Shown: positions 18,628 through 27,133 of the stretch, piece after piece
Layout of the letters: the number at the start of each line of letters is the position of its first letter
Numbering within the stretch: the stretch's first letter is position 1
Assembly (NCBI GenBank): GCA_016719925.1
Contig: JADJYC010000012.1
Span: 1 to 64,000 of the forward strand
Length of the DNA: 64,000 nt
Reading direction: 5' to 3'
From: Crocinitomicaceae bacterium
Lineage (GTDB): Bacteria; Bacteroidota; Bacteroidia; Flavobacteriales_D; Crocinitomicaceae
Notes under the pieces: model-generated
What the model was told of the DNA's origin: nothing
What the model saw: the letters and a program-made list of their open reading frames with translations, nothing else
The model's database searches: none
Position numbers and translations under genes: made by a program

Positions 18628-19012
18628 AAAAGATTCTGTAATTGTTGAAACAATCGAAGTAACGAATGAAGACGACATTCAGTTAAACAACGGCGCAAAA
18701 TGGAAAGTAGATGAAAAGATGATGTCATTCATCATGAAAATTGAAGAAGATGCAACCGGTTTTTCAAAAGATGCCAAAACAAAATCAGTTGAAGTGTACA
18801 ATCAGTTGGCTTCATCCATCAGTACAAATCTGGATTCTCTCACATCCAACTGTACCATGTCTGGTCAGGCGCATGATGAACTGCATAAATGGTTGTTGCC
18901 TTTTCTTGATCTGAGTGAGGAATTTTCTGCCAGCTCTGCTGTTGAAAAATCTGATTCATTATACAACCAGATTTTGAATTCTCTGGGAGAATTTCATGAA
19001 TATTTCGAATAG
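18554..19012 (+). CDS. Small acidic predicted lipoprotein, 5' end uncertain
   Basis: The reading frame gives about 152 residues. The sequence SCAGSGTAEPVAEKDSVIVE looks like a mature lipoprotein beginning at the cysteine, but the 12 residues before it are not a convincing signal peptide. The true start is therefore probably hidden by an indel in the overlap with the upstream membrane-protein gene. The mature part is helical and acidic, with NCTMSGQAHDELHKWLLPFL near its C-terminal third (two histidines, one cysteine). No family is recognised. It lies between an oxidase-like membrane protein and the tyrosine phenol-lyase gene, within the FNR-type regulon. Confidence 0.5.
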   Translation: MLRDCHFRLEFFSCAGSGTAEPVAEKDSVIVETIEVTNEDDIQLNNGAKWKVDEKMMSFIMKIEEDATGFSKDAKTKSVEVYNQLASSISTNLDSLTSNCTMSGQAHDELHKWLLPFLDLSEEFSASSAVEKSDSLYNQILNSLGEFHEYFE

Positions 19013-19027
19013 AAATCTTCTCCTTTT

Positions 19028-19041
19028 ATGATTTATGTCAT
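19028..19041 (+). promoter_or_regulatory. FNR/CRP-type operator of the tyrosine phenol-lyase gene
   Basis: ATGATTTATGTCAT. The box GAATTTTG at 19064-19071 (TAnnTTTG with one mismatch) ends 36.5 bases from the operator centre. Transcription would start near 19076, with the gene ATG at 19093. Confidence 0.75.
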
Positions 19042-19092
19042 CTGATTAAAAAGGTATCAGGGTGAATTTTGCATAAAACAACAAAAAGCGTT

Positions 19093-20481
19093 ATGCAAAA
19101 TACATCAAAACGATCCTGGGCTGAACCATTTAAAATTAAAATGGTTGAGCCTTTGACAATGACCAGTAAAAATGACAGAGAACGATATATACAAGAGGCA
19201 GGCTATAATACCTTTCTTTTTAAGATCAAAAGATGTTTATATTGATTTGCTGACTGACAGCGGAACATCAGCCATGAGTGACCGTCAGTGGGCGGGAATG
19301 ATGCTTGGAGATGAAGCATATGCAGGCAGTGAAAATTTTTACCGGCTTGAAGACGCCGTAAAAAGATTTTATGGATATAAATATTTGATTCCAACACATC
19401 AGGGCAGAGGAGCTGAACATTTACTTTCCAAAATTCTGATTAAAGAAGGAGATTTTATTCCGGGCAATATGTATTTCACTACAACCCGTTTACATCAGGA
19501 ATTGGCAGGCGGAACATTTGTGGATGTAATCATTGATGAAGCACATGATCCTGAAAGTCTTTTCAAATTCAAAGGAAATATCGACACAGATAAATTGATC
19601 AGTCTGATAGAGTCAAAGGGAGCTGATAAAATTCCATACATCTGTGTAGCAACAACGGTTAATATGGCAGATGATCAGCCTATCTCCATGCAAAACCTGA
19701 AAGACGTTCGAAAGGTTGCAGATAAATATGGAATCGACATTGTCCATGACATGACCCGCGTAGCAGAAAATGCATACATGATTCAGCAGCATGAAGACGG
19801 ATATGGAAATAAAGTGTGGCGGAAATTGTGCATGAAATCTGTTCACTAACTGATCACGCAACAATGAGTGCAAAAAAAGATGCTCTTGTGAATATTGGTG
19901 GTTTTCTTGCAACCAATAAAGAAGACGTCTATACTGAAGCTAGTAACTGGGTTGTAGTCTATGAAGGACTTCACACTTATGGTGGACTTGCAGGCAGAGA
20001 TATGGAGGCAATGGCAATTGGTATTTCTGAATCAGTTCAGGATGATCATATCCGTGCACGAATTGGACAGGTTCATTACCTGGGTGAAAAATTACTCAGT
20101 TATAAAATTCCGGTTGTAATGCCGTTAGGTACGCATGGAATTTTTCTCGATGCAAAAAGAATACTTCCTCATGTTTCTCAGGACAATTATCCGGCACAAA
20201 CACTGGCTGCAGAACTTTATCTTGATTCAGGCGTGAGATCTATGGAGCGCGGTATTGTTTCAGCCGGGAGAAATGACGTAACCGGTGAACACAATTATCC
20301 GAAACTTGAATTGGTCAGACTGACAATACCTAGAAGAGTATATACGCAGGCCCACATGGATGTAGTTGCCGAATCAGTTTTATCGGTCTTTGAAAACAGA
20401 GAAAAAATCAAAGGAATGGAAATGGTTTACGAGCCAAAATACCTTCGGTTTTTTCAGGCAAAGTTTAAAAAGATTGAATAA
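19093..20481 (+). CDS. tpl: Tyrosine phenol-lyase (two frameshifts)
   Basis: PLP enzyme that cleaves tyrosine to phenol, pyruvate and ammonia; merged length about 463 residues. It begins MQNTSKRSWAEPFKIKMVEP. Tyrosine phenol-lyase hallmarks are THQGRGAEHLLS, MYFTTTRLHQE (T where tryptophanase has D) and SMERGIVSAGRNDVTGEH with the phenol-binding arginine. The PLP lysine lies in MSAKKDALVNIGG. Frames break near 19215 (restoring GYNTFLLRSKDVYIDLLTDS) and at the AAA run near 19811 (restoring GNKSVAEIVHE); single-base corrections give one continuous protein. The tryptophanase at 9271 is a paralogue with different specificity residues. Its FNR-type promoter predicts anaerobic expression. Confidence 0.85.
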
Positions 20482-20498
20482 AAAATAGTTGATGAGCG

Positions 20499-20512
20499 AT
20501 GATCTGGCTCAT
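20499..20512 (+). promoter_or_regulatory. FNR/CRP-type operator of the proline dehydrogenase gene
   Basis: ATGATCTGGCTCAT. The box TAAATTTG at 20535-20542 is a perfect TAnnTTTG and ends 36.5 bases from the operator centre. Transcription would start near 20547; the ATG is at 20565. Confidence 0.78.
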
Positions 20513-20564
20513 AGTTTCAGATAAAACCAGATCTTAAATTTGGAGTCGATGCATGTCTTGAACT

Positions 20565-21747
20565 ATGCCTGCCTTTGATAACACTGAAATAGCCTTCAAG
20601 GGGAAATCAGATCGCGAACTGCTTTGGTCTTATCGTCTTTTTAAAGTGATCGGAAAACCCTGGATGGTTAGCTTTGGGTCAGTTTTATCGAAGGCGGCGT
20701 TAGTTCTACGTTTGCCTGTCAAAGGCCTCATTAAAAAACTGTTTTCAGACAGTTTTGCGGAGGAGAAAATATCCGTGAATGTGAACCAAAAATTAACCAG
20801 CTTTCTGAATTTGGAATTGGGACGATACTTGATTATTCCATTGAAGGAAAAACATCTGAAAAAGATCTTGATCATACCCGTGATGAAATAATTGCAACAA
20901 TTATTAAAGCAAAAAATGAAACGGGAATTCCTTTCTCAGTTTTCAAACCGACGGGTATTGCGTGTGTAAATATCCTTGAAAAAATAAATGATCAGAAAAC
21001 GATGCTCACAGATGAAGAAGAGCGTGAGGCTGATTTATTTCTTGATCGGGCAGATTCAATTTGTCATGCGGCATTAGAAAATAATGTTCCGGTTTTTATT
21101 GATGCAGAAGATAGCTGGATCCAAAATGGAATTGACCGCATGGCTGTTTTAATGATGAAAAAATACAACCGCGAAAAAACCATTGTATTTACAACGCTTC
21201 AAATGTATCGGCACGATAGGTACCAATACCTGAAAGAAATGTATGATGATGCGAGACGTGAAAATTACCGGGTAGGAGTAAAGCTCGTTCGTGGTGCGTA
21301 CATGGAAAAAGAGAGAGAACGTGCAAAGAAAAAGGATATGCTTCTCCTATTCAGTCTACCAAAGAAGCTACAGACAGGGATTTTAACAAAGCGCTCGAAT
21401 TTATGTTTGCGCATCTGGATGTGTTTTCAATTTGTTGCGGAACTCACAATGAAACAAGTACAGATTTACTTTTAAGTCTGATGGAAAAATATAAAATTGA
21501 CCGCCAGGACAAACGCATTTTTGCCGCGCAATTACTTGGAATGAGTGATCACATCACTTACAATCTGGCGCACAATGGATACAACGTTGTGAAGTATGTT
21601 CCATATGGTCCGGTAAAAGAAGTACTTCCTTATTTACTCCGCCGTGCGCAAGAAAACACTTCTGTTGCCGGACAGACGAGCAGAGAACTCTCACTTATAA
21701 TCAAGGAAAAGGAGAGGAGAAAACTGTATCCGATGGTGGTGAAGTGA
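20565..21747 (+). CDS. Proline dehydrogenase (two frameshifts)
   Basis: FAD enzyme that oxidises proline to pyrroline-5-carboxylate and reduces membrane quinone. Merged length is about 394 residues, that of a monofunctional ProDH without the P5C dehydrogenase half of PutA. Family motifs are VPVFIDAEDSWIQ, TTLQMYRHDRYQYL, YRVGVKLVRGAYMEKERERA and the substrate-binding C-terminal YVPYGPVKEVLPYLLRRAQE. Frames break near 20754 (T run; restored FCGGENIRECEPKINQL) and near 21327 (restored RAKEKGYASPIQSTKEATD). It has its own FNR-type promoter, so proline-derived electrons may feed nitrate respiration through quinone. Confidence 0.87.
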
Positions 21748-21907
21748 GCTTGATATCAAACCTGAATAGTCTGAAATCAGGCTGCTTACTTTGTTAGAAC
21801 AATTAGAAAATCAAGAGATTAAACATAGAATTCCAATAATCCATAAATAGCCTGCCTTGTCATTCTCTGGCTTTTATTGTAAATTCGTTACTTACAGTTG
21901 AATTATT

Positions 21908-22870
21908 ATGGCTAAAACGATACTCATTCTTGTGATTTGTCTGACAGCAAACCTGCTGAACGCACAAACAACAGCCTATCTGAAAATCAATCATAAACTG
22001 GGCGCTGAAGATTTTGCGCTTGATTATGAAGTTCAGAACAACCTGGGTAATATTTTTAAATACACTCGTTTTCAATATTATCTCACAAAATTTTCAATTG
22101 TCCATGACGGCAATCAGGTGACAACGATTGATGATTCTGTTGTGTCACTTGTGAACGCTGCTGACGGGCCTTACACGCTGGTAGATTTGGGTGAAGTGAA
22201 TATCACCAATGTGGAAGCGATGGTTTTTCATGTGGGTGTTCATCAGCCGGTTAATAATGCAGATCCAACTTTGCAGCCGGTTAACTCTCCACTTGCGCCT
22301 CAGATTCCTTCTATGCATTGGGGCTGGGCTTCCGGTTACAGATTTGCTGCTATTGAAGGCCTGGGAGGATCAGCATTTACACTCACGTTTGAAATTCATG
22401 CGTTGGGAAATGAAAACTATTATACCACTATGGTAGTACCTCAATCCACTAACCTGAGCAATGATTCACTCTATATCAATGTCAATGCTGATTATCTGGA
22501 AGCTGTCAGAAATATTGACGTTTCAAATGGTTTGTACGCACATGGAAATATTGGGGGTGCTAAAGTTTGTCTGGAAAATTTTAATAACTATGTTTTCGGG
22601 CAGACTTTTGTTGGGGTTGAGAATGAGTTTACGGATGCTTCAGTTTCTGTCTATCCTGTTCCGTCTGACAATAATACGGTAACAGTTGAAATGGAAAATT
22701 TACCGGGGAATTTTAATCTGGAAGTTTATAATGCTGACGGTGCTCTGGTAAATTTAATTTCAGACTCAGATTCGAATAAAATTCAGATTCAATTTGAAAA
22801 TGCAGGTATGTATTCGGTGAGAATTATTTATGGTAATCAGATTATCAATAAGAAGGTAATTATTTTATAG
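21908..22870 (+). CDS. MbnP-family protein with T9SS sorting domain
   Basis: A 320-residue secreted protein: signal peptide (1-20, ending LLNAQ), an MbnP-like domain (about 21-230) and a C-terminal type IX secretion sorting domain (about 245-320, with VYPVPSDNNTVTVEM and ending NKKVIIL). The family hallmark SMHWGWASGYRFAAIEG is present, with tryptophans of the kind oxidised by the MbnH partner. MbnP proteins bind copper after tryptophan oxidation to kynurenine (known from methanobactin clusters). The partner gene begins directly after its stop codon. A sorting domain would place it on the cell surface or outside the cell. Confidence 0.8.
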   Translation: MAKTILILVICLTANLLNAQTTAYLKINHKLGAEDFALDYEVQNNLGNIFKYTRFQYYLTKFSIVHDGNQVTTIDDSVVSLVNAADGPYTLVDLGEVNITNVEAMVFHVGVHQPVNNADPTLQPVNSPLAPQIPSMHWGWASGYRFAAIEGLGGSAFTLTFEIHALGNENYYTTMVVPQSTNLSNDSLYINVNADYLEAVRNIDVSNGLYAHGNIGGAKVCLENFNNYVFGQTFVGVENEFTDASVSVYPVPSDNNTVTVEMENLPGNFNLEVYNADGALVNLISDSDSNKIQIQFENAGMYSVRIIYGNQIINKKVIIL

Positions 22871-23948
22871 ATGAACTATTTTTTTCAATAGCGGTTTTAC
22901 TTGTTGTTTTTCAGGATGTCAGAAAGACAATCCGGATATTGTAGCGTACGATCCGACACCGTATGAACTGGTTTATCAGAACAGCACATTACCGGTTCCA
23001 ACTTTGCCTTCAGATAATCCGCTCACAGTAGAAAAAGTGAAGCTTGGAAAAATGCTTTTTTATGAAACGTTACTTTCATTGGATAATTCAATCAGCTGCG
23101 CAAGTTGTCACGTTCAGGAAGATGGATTTTCAGACAAACATGTTCTTTCAATTGGTGTAGGAGGAAGTTTGGGTAAAAGACAAGCTATGCCTATTTTTAA
23201 TATGGCCTGGCATACCAATGGCTTTTTCTGGGATGGACGAGCTGAATTATTAAGACATCAGTCGCTGAAACCTATTCAGGATGCATTGGAAATGAAAGAA
23301 ACACTGGAAAACGTAATACTTAAACTGGAAAGCAAAGGTGAGTACAGAAATCAATTTACGCGTGCTTTTGGCTCTGACGACATCACTGCCGAACGAATGT
23401 CATTTGCATTAGAAAATTTTATGTTCAGTATTGTTTCAGATAATTCTAAATATGATCAGTTTCTGATGGGAAATGCAACGCTGACAGAAAGTGAAGAAAG
23501 AGGAAGACAATTATTTTTTGCGGAATATAATCCGTTTTTTCCGGAAGAAAGTGGTGCTGATTGCGCGCATTGTCACTCTGGAAATAATTTTGAAAATGAT
23601 GAGTACCGTAATAATGGTTTGGATGCTGAAGCAGCTATTGCTGACATCGGCAGACAAAGTGTAACAGGTGATGTTGCTGATAAAGGAAAATTCAAAATAC
23701 CAAGTCTTCGAAATATTGAAATGACTGCACCGTACATGCACGATGGAAGATTTCAGACTTTGGAAGAAGTTGTTGATCATTACAATTCCGGAATTCAGAA
23801 TTCAAATTCGGTAGATCCTGCTATTTATTTCACAAGTTCAACCGGGCTGATGCTTGATGCGCAGGAAAAAGCGGATCTGGTAAATTTTTTGAAAACATTG
23901 ACGGATTATACGTTTCTCACTAATCCGGAATATCAGTCACCGTTTTAA
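22871..23948 (+). CDS. MbnH/MauG-like di-haem protein, lipoprotein (two frameshifts near the start)
   Basis: Di-haem peroxidase-family protein of about 360 residues with CASCH and CAHCH haem motifs and the C-terminal PYMHDGRFQTLEEVVDHYNS segment. The ATG at 22871 directly follows the mbnP-like stop. Two T runs, at 22879-22885 and about 22907-22911, each lack one base. Restoring them gives a lipoprotein signal MNYFFSIAVLLVVFSGC followed by QKDNPDIVAYDPTPYE. The adjacent mbnP-like gene suggests that it is the enzyme that oxidises tryptophan in that partner (inference from gene pairing). It resembles the peroxidase at 16270-17340 but lacks an FNR-type site. Confidence 0.78.
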
Positions 23949-23980
23949 GCGTTACAGAAATTCATTAAGAAAAATAGTTA

Positions 23981-24625
23981 TTATTTGACTCTCCAGGTCT
24001 TGTAATAACTGCTAGTGGTTTGGAAATAAAAATCTTTTTCCATAAAGCAGACACCTAATGTCAATCCGGCCGCTAATCCGCCGGCGGAATAAAGTTCATA
24101 CTGCAAAAAACGACTCCAGTTATAATTGGTAAAACTTCCATTGTTAAGTCCTGCAATGGGTGATACTATCACGGCGTTTACAATTGCTGCAATACAAATT
24201 CCCGCACCGGCGGTTGACAGAAAATTCCTGAACCGTGTTTGATACGTAAGACGCAAATCAATATTTCTGTTCTCATCAGAATAGGGTAGTTTAATCAATG
24301 AATCATTTTCAAGATATCCGTAATTTTCTGAATAAAAATTTGATTCTCCTTTCCAGATATCGCTGTATGAGTCAAACTCTTCAAACTTGAAAATCATTTC
24401 CTGTTTGCCAAATGTACTTTTAGTTGGATCATAGGTTGTGTAACTGATACCTGCAGTGTTTGATTCATCGAGTGAGTCAATGTACAGAGTCATGTATGAT
24501 GCGCGTTCAAGATTCAGCGTTTTGGATTTTCCGGTCAGTGTATTTTCCAGCGTCAGCGTATTTTTTTCCTGTGCGAATGAAAGAAAATTCAAAATAAAGA
24601 TCAATGGAACAAATATGTATTTCAT
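23981..24625 (-). CDS. Exported hypothetical protein
   Basis: A 214-residue protein with a signal peptide (MKYIFVPLIFILNFLSFAQ). The acidic middle is followed by two hydrophobic segments near residues 135-160 and 180-195 (AGAGICIAAIVNAVIVSPIAG; SAGGLAAGLTLGVCFMEKDF), so it may be membrane-associated. No family is recognised. Its ATG overlaps the stop of the GMC oxidoreductase gene by four bases, making it the last gene of a three-gene operon, and it converges with the MbnH-like gene. Confidence 0.7.
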   Translation of the reverse strand: MKYIFVPLIFILNFLSFAQEKNTLTLENTLTGKSKTLNLERASYMTLYIDSLDESNTAGISYTTYDPTKSTFGKQEMIFKFEEFDSYSDIWKGESNFYSENYGYLENDSLIKLPYSDENRNIDLRLTYQTRFRNFLSTAGAGICIAAIVNAVIVSPIAGLNNGSFTNYNWSRFLQYELYSAGGLAAGLTLGVCFMEKDFYFQTTSSYYKTWRVK

Positions 24626-26298
24626 GAAAATTGTTTTAAATGATCAATAATTTTTTCAGCAACCCGGAAAGAGTTGGCATAAATTGTAAAAGTATACGGA
24701 ACGCTTCCTCCGGTTGGCATAAAACTTCCGTCTGTGATGTAAAGATTGGGTACTTCATGCGATTTGCAGTTGCGGTCAAGCACAGATGTTTTAGGGTCAT
24801 TTCCAAACCTGCATCCGCCCGCCTGTAAGTTTTGAGCGGGTGAAGTTGAAACTGCTCCGCTGATTTCTTTTGCGCCAACCTCTTCAAATACTTGTTTTGA
24901 AATTTCCGCTAATTTTTCTCCGGGTATTTTATTTGCGGTATGATATCCAAGTCTGATTTTTGCCACCGGATCTCCCCACTTATCTTTGTGATCTGCATCA
25001 AGTGTCACGTAACAATTGTCATTGGGAATCCAGTCAGTAAAACATTCAAATCTGATTTTTTTCTTTGTGGTAAAATAATTCAGCAAACGTGTTTTTAATT
25101 CAGATCCGTAAACAAGTCTTTCTCCGTCAAATTTATTACGGCTTGCTTTGGGCATGGGATTGGAGTGTTCCAAAAGAAAATCAATCGTTCCGCCCTTTAT
25201 CTTTTTTCCGTCTTTTTCAAATTCATAAAAATCCTGCAGCGTTCGGTTGACAAATGTCATCGGATTGTTAATCTCCGCAACTTTATCTTTATCAAAATCT
25301 GCAAACTCAATATACCCTGAGCCTGTAGCAATGGCAGAGAACAAAAGATTTTTCCCCACATTACCGGAGTTGTTTGAAAGTCCCTGCGGACAGGAAGGAT
25401 TTTTACTCATCAGTAAAAGTCTTGCCGTTTCAACCGCCTGGGCAGCAACTACAAATAAGTTTGCTTCAACACTTTTTTTGTTCCCTTCCAAATCATAATA
25501 ATGTGCCTTAATTATTTTATTCTGATCATTTGTTTCCAGATGATATACTTTGGAATCAGGCAGAATAGTAACATGATTTGTTTTCAGCGCTTCATTGATC
25601 AGAGCTGCGCGTGAACTTCCTTTGCCGTCAGATGAACAACCAAAACTTCCGCAATAATTTGAAAGGTAGCAGGCTTTTCTGTCTCCTTTTGGAACAGAAA
25701 TTATTCCGCGTGCAGCAGGCACAATTCCAAAACCAAGATTTTTACCTGCTTCTGAAAACCAGTCTGAAATTTTATTTGTCACCAGCGGTGGAAACGGATA
25801 ATTTTCTGTTGAGCGGGGTTCAAGAAATTTATGCGGTGTTACAATTCCTGAAACGCCAACCGTTTCTTCTACCTTGGTATAATATGGTTCCAGCTCACTG
25901 TAGTCAATGGGCCAGTCAGCAATATTTGCGTTTTCAATATTTCCGAAAACTGAAAGTGATTTGAAATCATTTGGTTTCATGCGGTGGAAATACGCACTCA
26001 TGAAATTGGATGAACCGCCTACCACATTTCCGTTCCAGAATTCTTTTCTGCTTTCATGCGTTGGAACTGCTGTCCATGTTCCGTCAGAACTTTCAGTCTC
26101 CAGAACATGATACTCATCTTTAAATGCGGGTGTATAAATTGCACGCCGTGTTGCAACCATATCATCTTTGGTGAAATGTTCAGTTTTAAACCACGGTCCT
26201 TTTTCAAGAACAATAACATGATAGCCAGCTTTTGCAAGTTCATAAATTACGGGGCCTGCACCAGCACCACTTCCTATGACACATACATCTGCTTTCAT
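24622..26298 (-). CDS. GMC-family FAD oxidoreductase
   Basis: A 558-residue flavoprotein. The N-terminal dinucleotide motif is VIGSGAGAGPVIYELAKAG (about 7-25) with the FAD ribose glutamate in VLEKG, then NGNVVGGSSNFMSAYFHR. The C-terminal GMC signature NLYITDGSFMPTGGSVPYTF precedes a NAD-independent dehydrogenase tail. Together with the small subunit encoded upstream (four-base overlap) it resembles membrane-bound gluconate, sorbitol or alcohol dehydrogenases. These pass electrons to a cytochrome c or quinone. No cytochrome subunit is encoded here. The substrate cannot be named. Confidence 0.82.
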   Translation of the reverse strand: MKADVCVIGSGAGAGPVIYELAKAGYHVIVLEKGPWFKTEHFTKDDMVATRRAIYTPAFKDEYHVLETESSDGTWTAVPTHESRKEFWNGNVVGGSSNFMSAYFHRMKPNDFKSLSVFGNIENANIADWPIDYSELEPYYTKVEETVGVSGIVTPHKFLEPRSTENYPFPPLVTNKISDWFSEAGKNLGFGIVPAARGIISVPKGDRKACYLSNYCGSFGCSSDGKGSSRAALINEALKTNHVTILPDSKVYHLETNDQNKIIKAHYYDLEGNKKSVEANLFVVAAQAVETARLLLMSKNPSCPQGLSNNSGNVGKNLLFSAIATGSGYIEFADFDKDKVAEINNPMTFVNRTLQDFYEFEKDGKKIKGGTIDFLLEHSNPMPKASRNKFDGERLVYGSELKTRLLNYFTTKKKIRFECFTDWIPNDNCYVTLDADHKDKWGDPVAKIRLGYHTANKIPGEKLAEISKQVFEEVGAKEISGAVSTSPAQNLQAGGCRFGNDPKTSVLDRNCKSHEVPNLYITDGSFMPTGGSVPYTFTIYANSFRVAEKIIDHLKQFS

Positions 26299-26918
26299 GA
26301 GTTTACTGAATAAGATGCTCTGACTATTGTCAAAATGTTTTCATACCGCAGTTCTTCATTTGCCTGCGGATAGCCCGGAGTGTGACTGAGCCATTTCCAT
26401 CCGGTTTCTTCCGGATTTATTCCATAAACCGGATCAAGTAATAAAGATTCTAAAATGTAGGTGAGTAGAACAGAACAAAAATCTTCACCGGTTTCCTCCT
26501 GAATAATCTCAGCAATAGTTTTTTCCTGATCTTGTTTTTCCAGTTCCGTAAATTTTTTCTGATAGTTTTCAGAAGTATATTTTTCCAGCCATTCAACCCC
26601 GGTTTTTACCTTGTCTTTGTTTTTTTGATAAGCGCCTTCATCGTCCATTACCCAAAGCATATATTTAAACGAATTCAATGCATTAATTCCGGGACCGTTT
26701 CCGTCATCCGGAAAAAGAATCTCCATGACATTTTTAAGGATTTTGTTTTGTTCAGCGGTGAAGTGCAGATTATTTTCTTCATCGATAATACCTGACGCAC
26801 ATGCTTCAAGAAAGGAGAATTGTGAAAGAGCGCCTGCAATTATGGCTGCCTTAAGAATTTTCCTCCGGTTGGTTTGCCAGAAAATAAGGTCATTTGAAGA
26901 ATTTTTAGATTCACTCAT
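26295..26918 (-). CDS. Gluconate 2-dehydrogenase subunit 3-like small subunit with Tat-type signal
   Basis: About 207 residues from the ATG at 26918, which I chose because MSESKNSSNDLIFWQTNRRKIL places a twin-arginine motif near the N-terminus. An upstream in-frame ATG at 27044 overlaps the terminator region. The hydrophobic stretch AAIIAGALSQFSFLEAC ends in a possible lipobox cysteine. The remainder resembles the small subunit of GMC-type dehydrogenases (ILFPDDGNGPGINAL, GYPQANEEL). Such subunits help export the folded flavoprotein through Tat, which fits a GMC partner without a signal of its own. Confidence 0.75.
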   Translation of the reverse strand: MSESKNSSNDLIFWQTNRRKILKAAIIAGALSQFSFLEACASGIIDEENNLHFTAEQNKILKNVMEILFPDDGNGPGINALNSFKYMLWVMDDEGAYQKNKDKVKTGVEWLEKYTSENYQKKFTELEKQDQEKTIAEIIQEETGEDFCSVLLTYILESLLLDPVYGINPEETGWKWLSHTPGYPQANEELRYENILTIVRASYSVNS

Positions 26919-27045
26919 ATCGCAAGGTGAAGATACGCATTTATTTTTCTGCGTTGAATTGGATGAGAGGTGTTCCGCAAAGTGATTTTTGAATAGATTA
27001 TCAAATCTTTGTTTGGGTAGAAAAATTGACTTATGACCTTTCATT

Positions 27046-27083
27046 TTTTTTGCTCACTGAGCGTAGCCGAAGTGAGCAAAAAA
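27046..27083 (-). terminator. Hairpin with flanking T and A runs (possible terminator)
   Basis: GCTCACT (27052-27058) pairs with AGTGAGC (27071-27077), extended by a T run on the left and an A run on the right. It sits directly next to a second, stronger hairpin. Together they isolate the small lipoprotein gene from the GMC operon. Confidence 0.55.
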
Positions 27084-27116
27084 AAACCCCGGCACTTCGG
27101 CCGGGGTTAATTTTTT
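27078..27116. terminator. Strong bidirectional rho-independent terminator
   Basis: AACCCCGGC (27085-27093) pairs perfectly with GCCGGGGTT (27100-27108) around ACTTCG. An A run lies on the left and a T run (27111-27116) on the right. It ends transcription of the small lipoprotein gene on the minus strand. Confidence 0.85.
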
Positions 27117-27133
27117 CTGAGAACTTATTGTTC

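Noticed and set aside
21750..21907. Palindromes near 21750 (TTGATATCAA) and 21770 as further FNR-type operators
   Set aside because: The TGA and TCA half-sites are only two bases apart and there is no TAnnTTTG box at the common distance.
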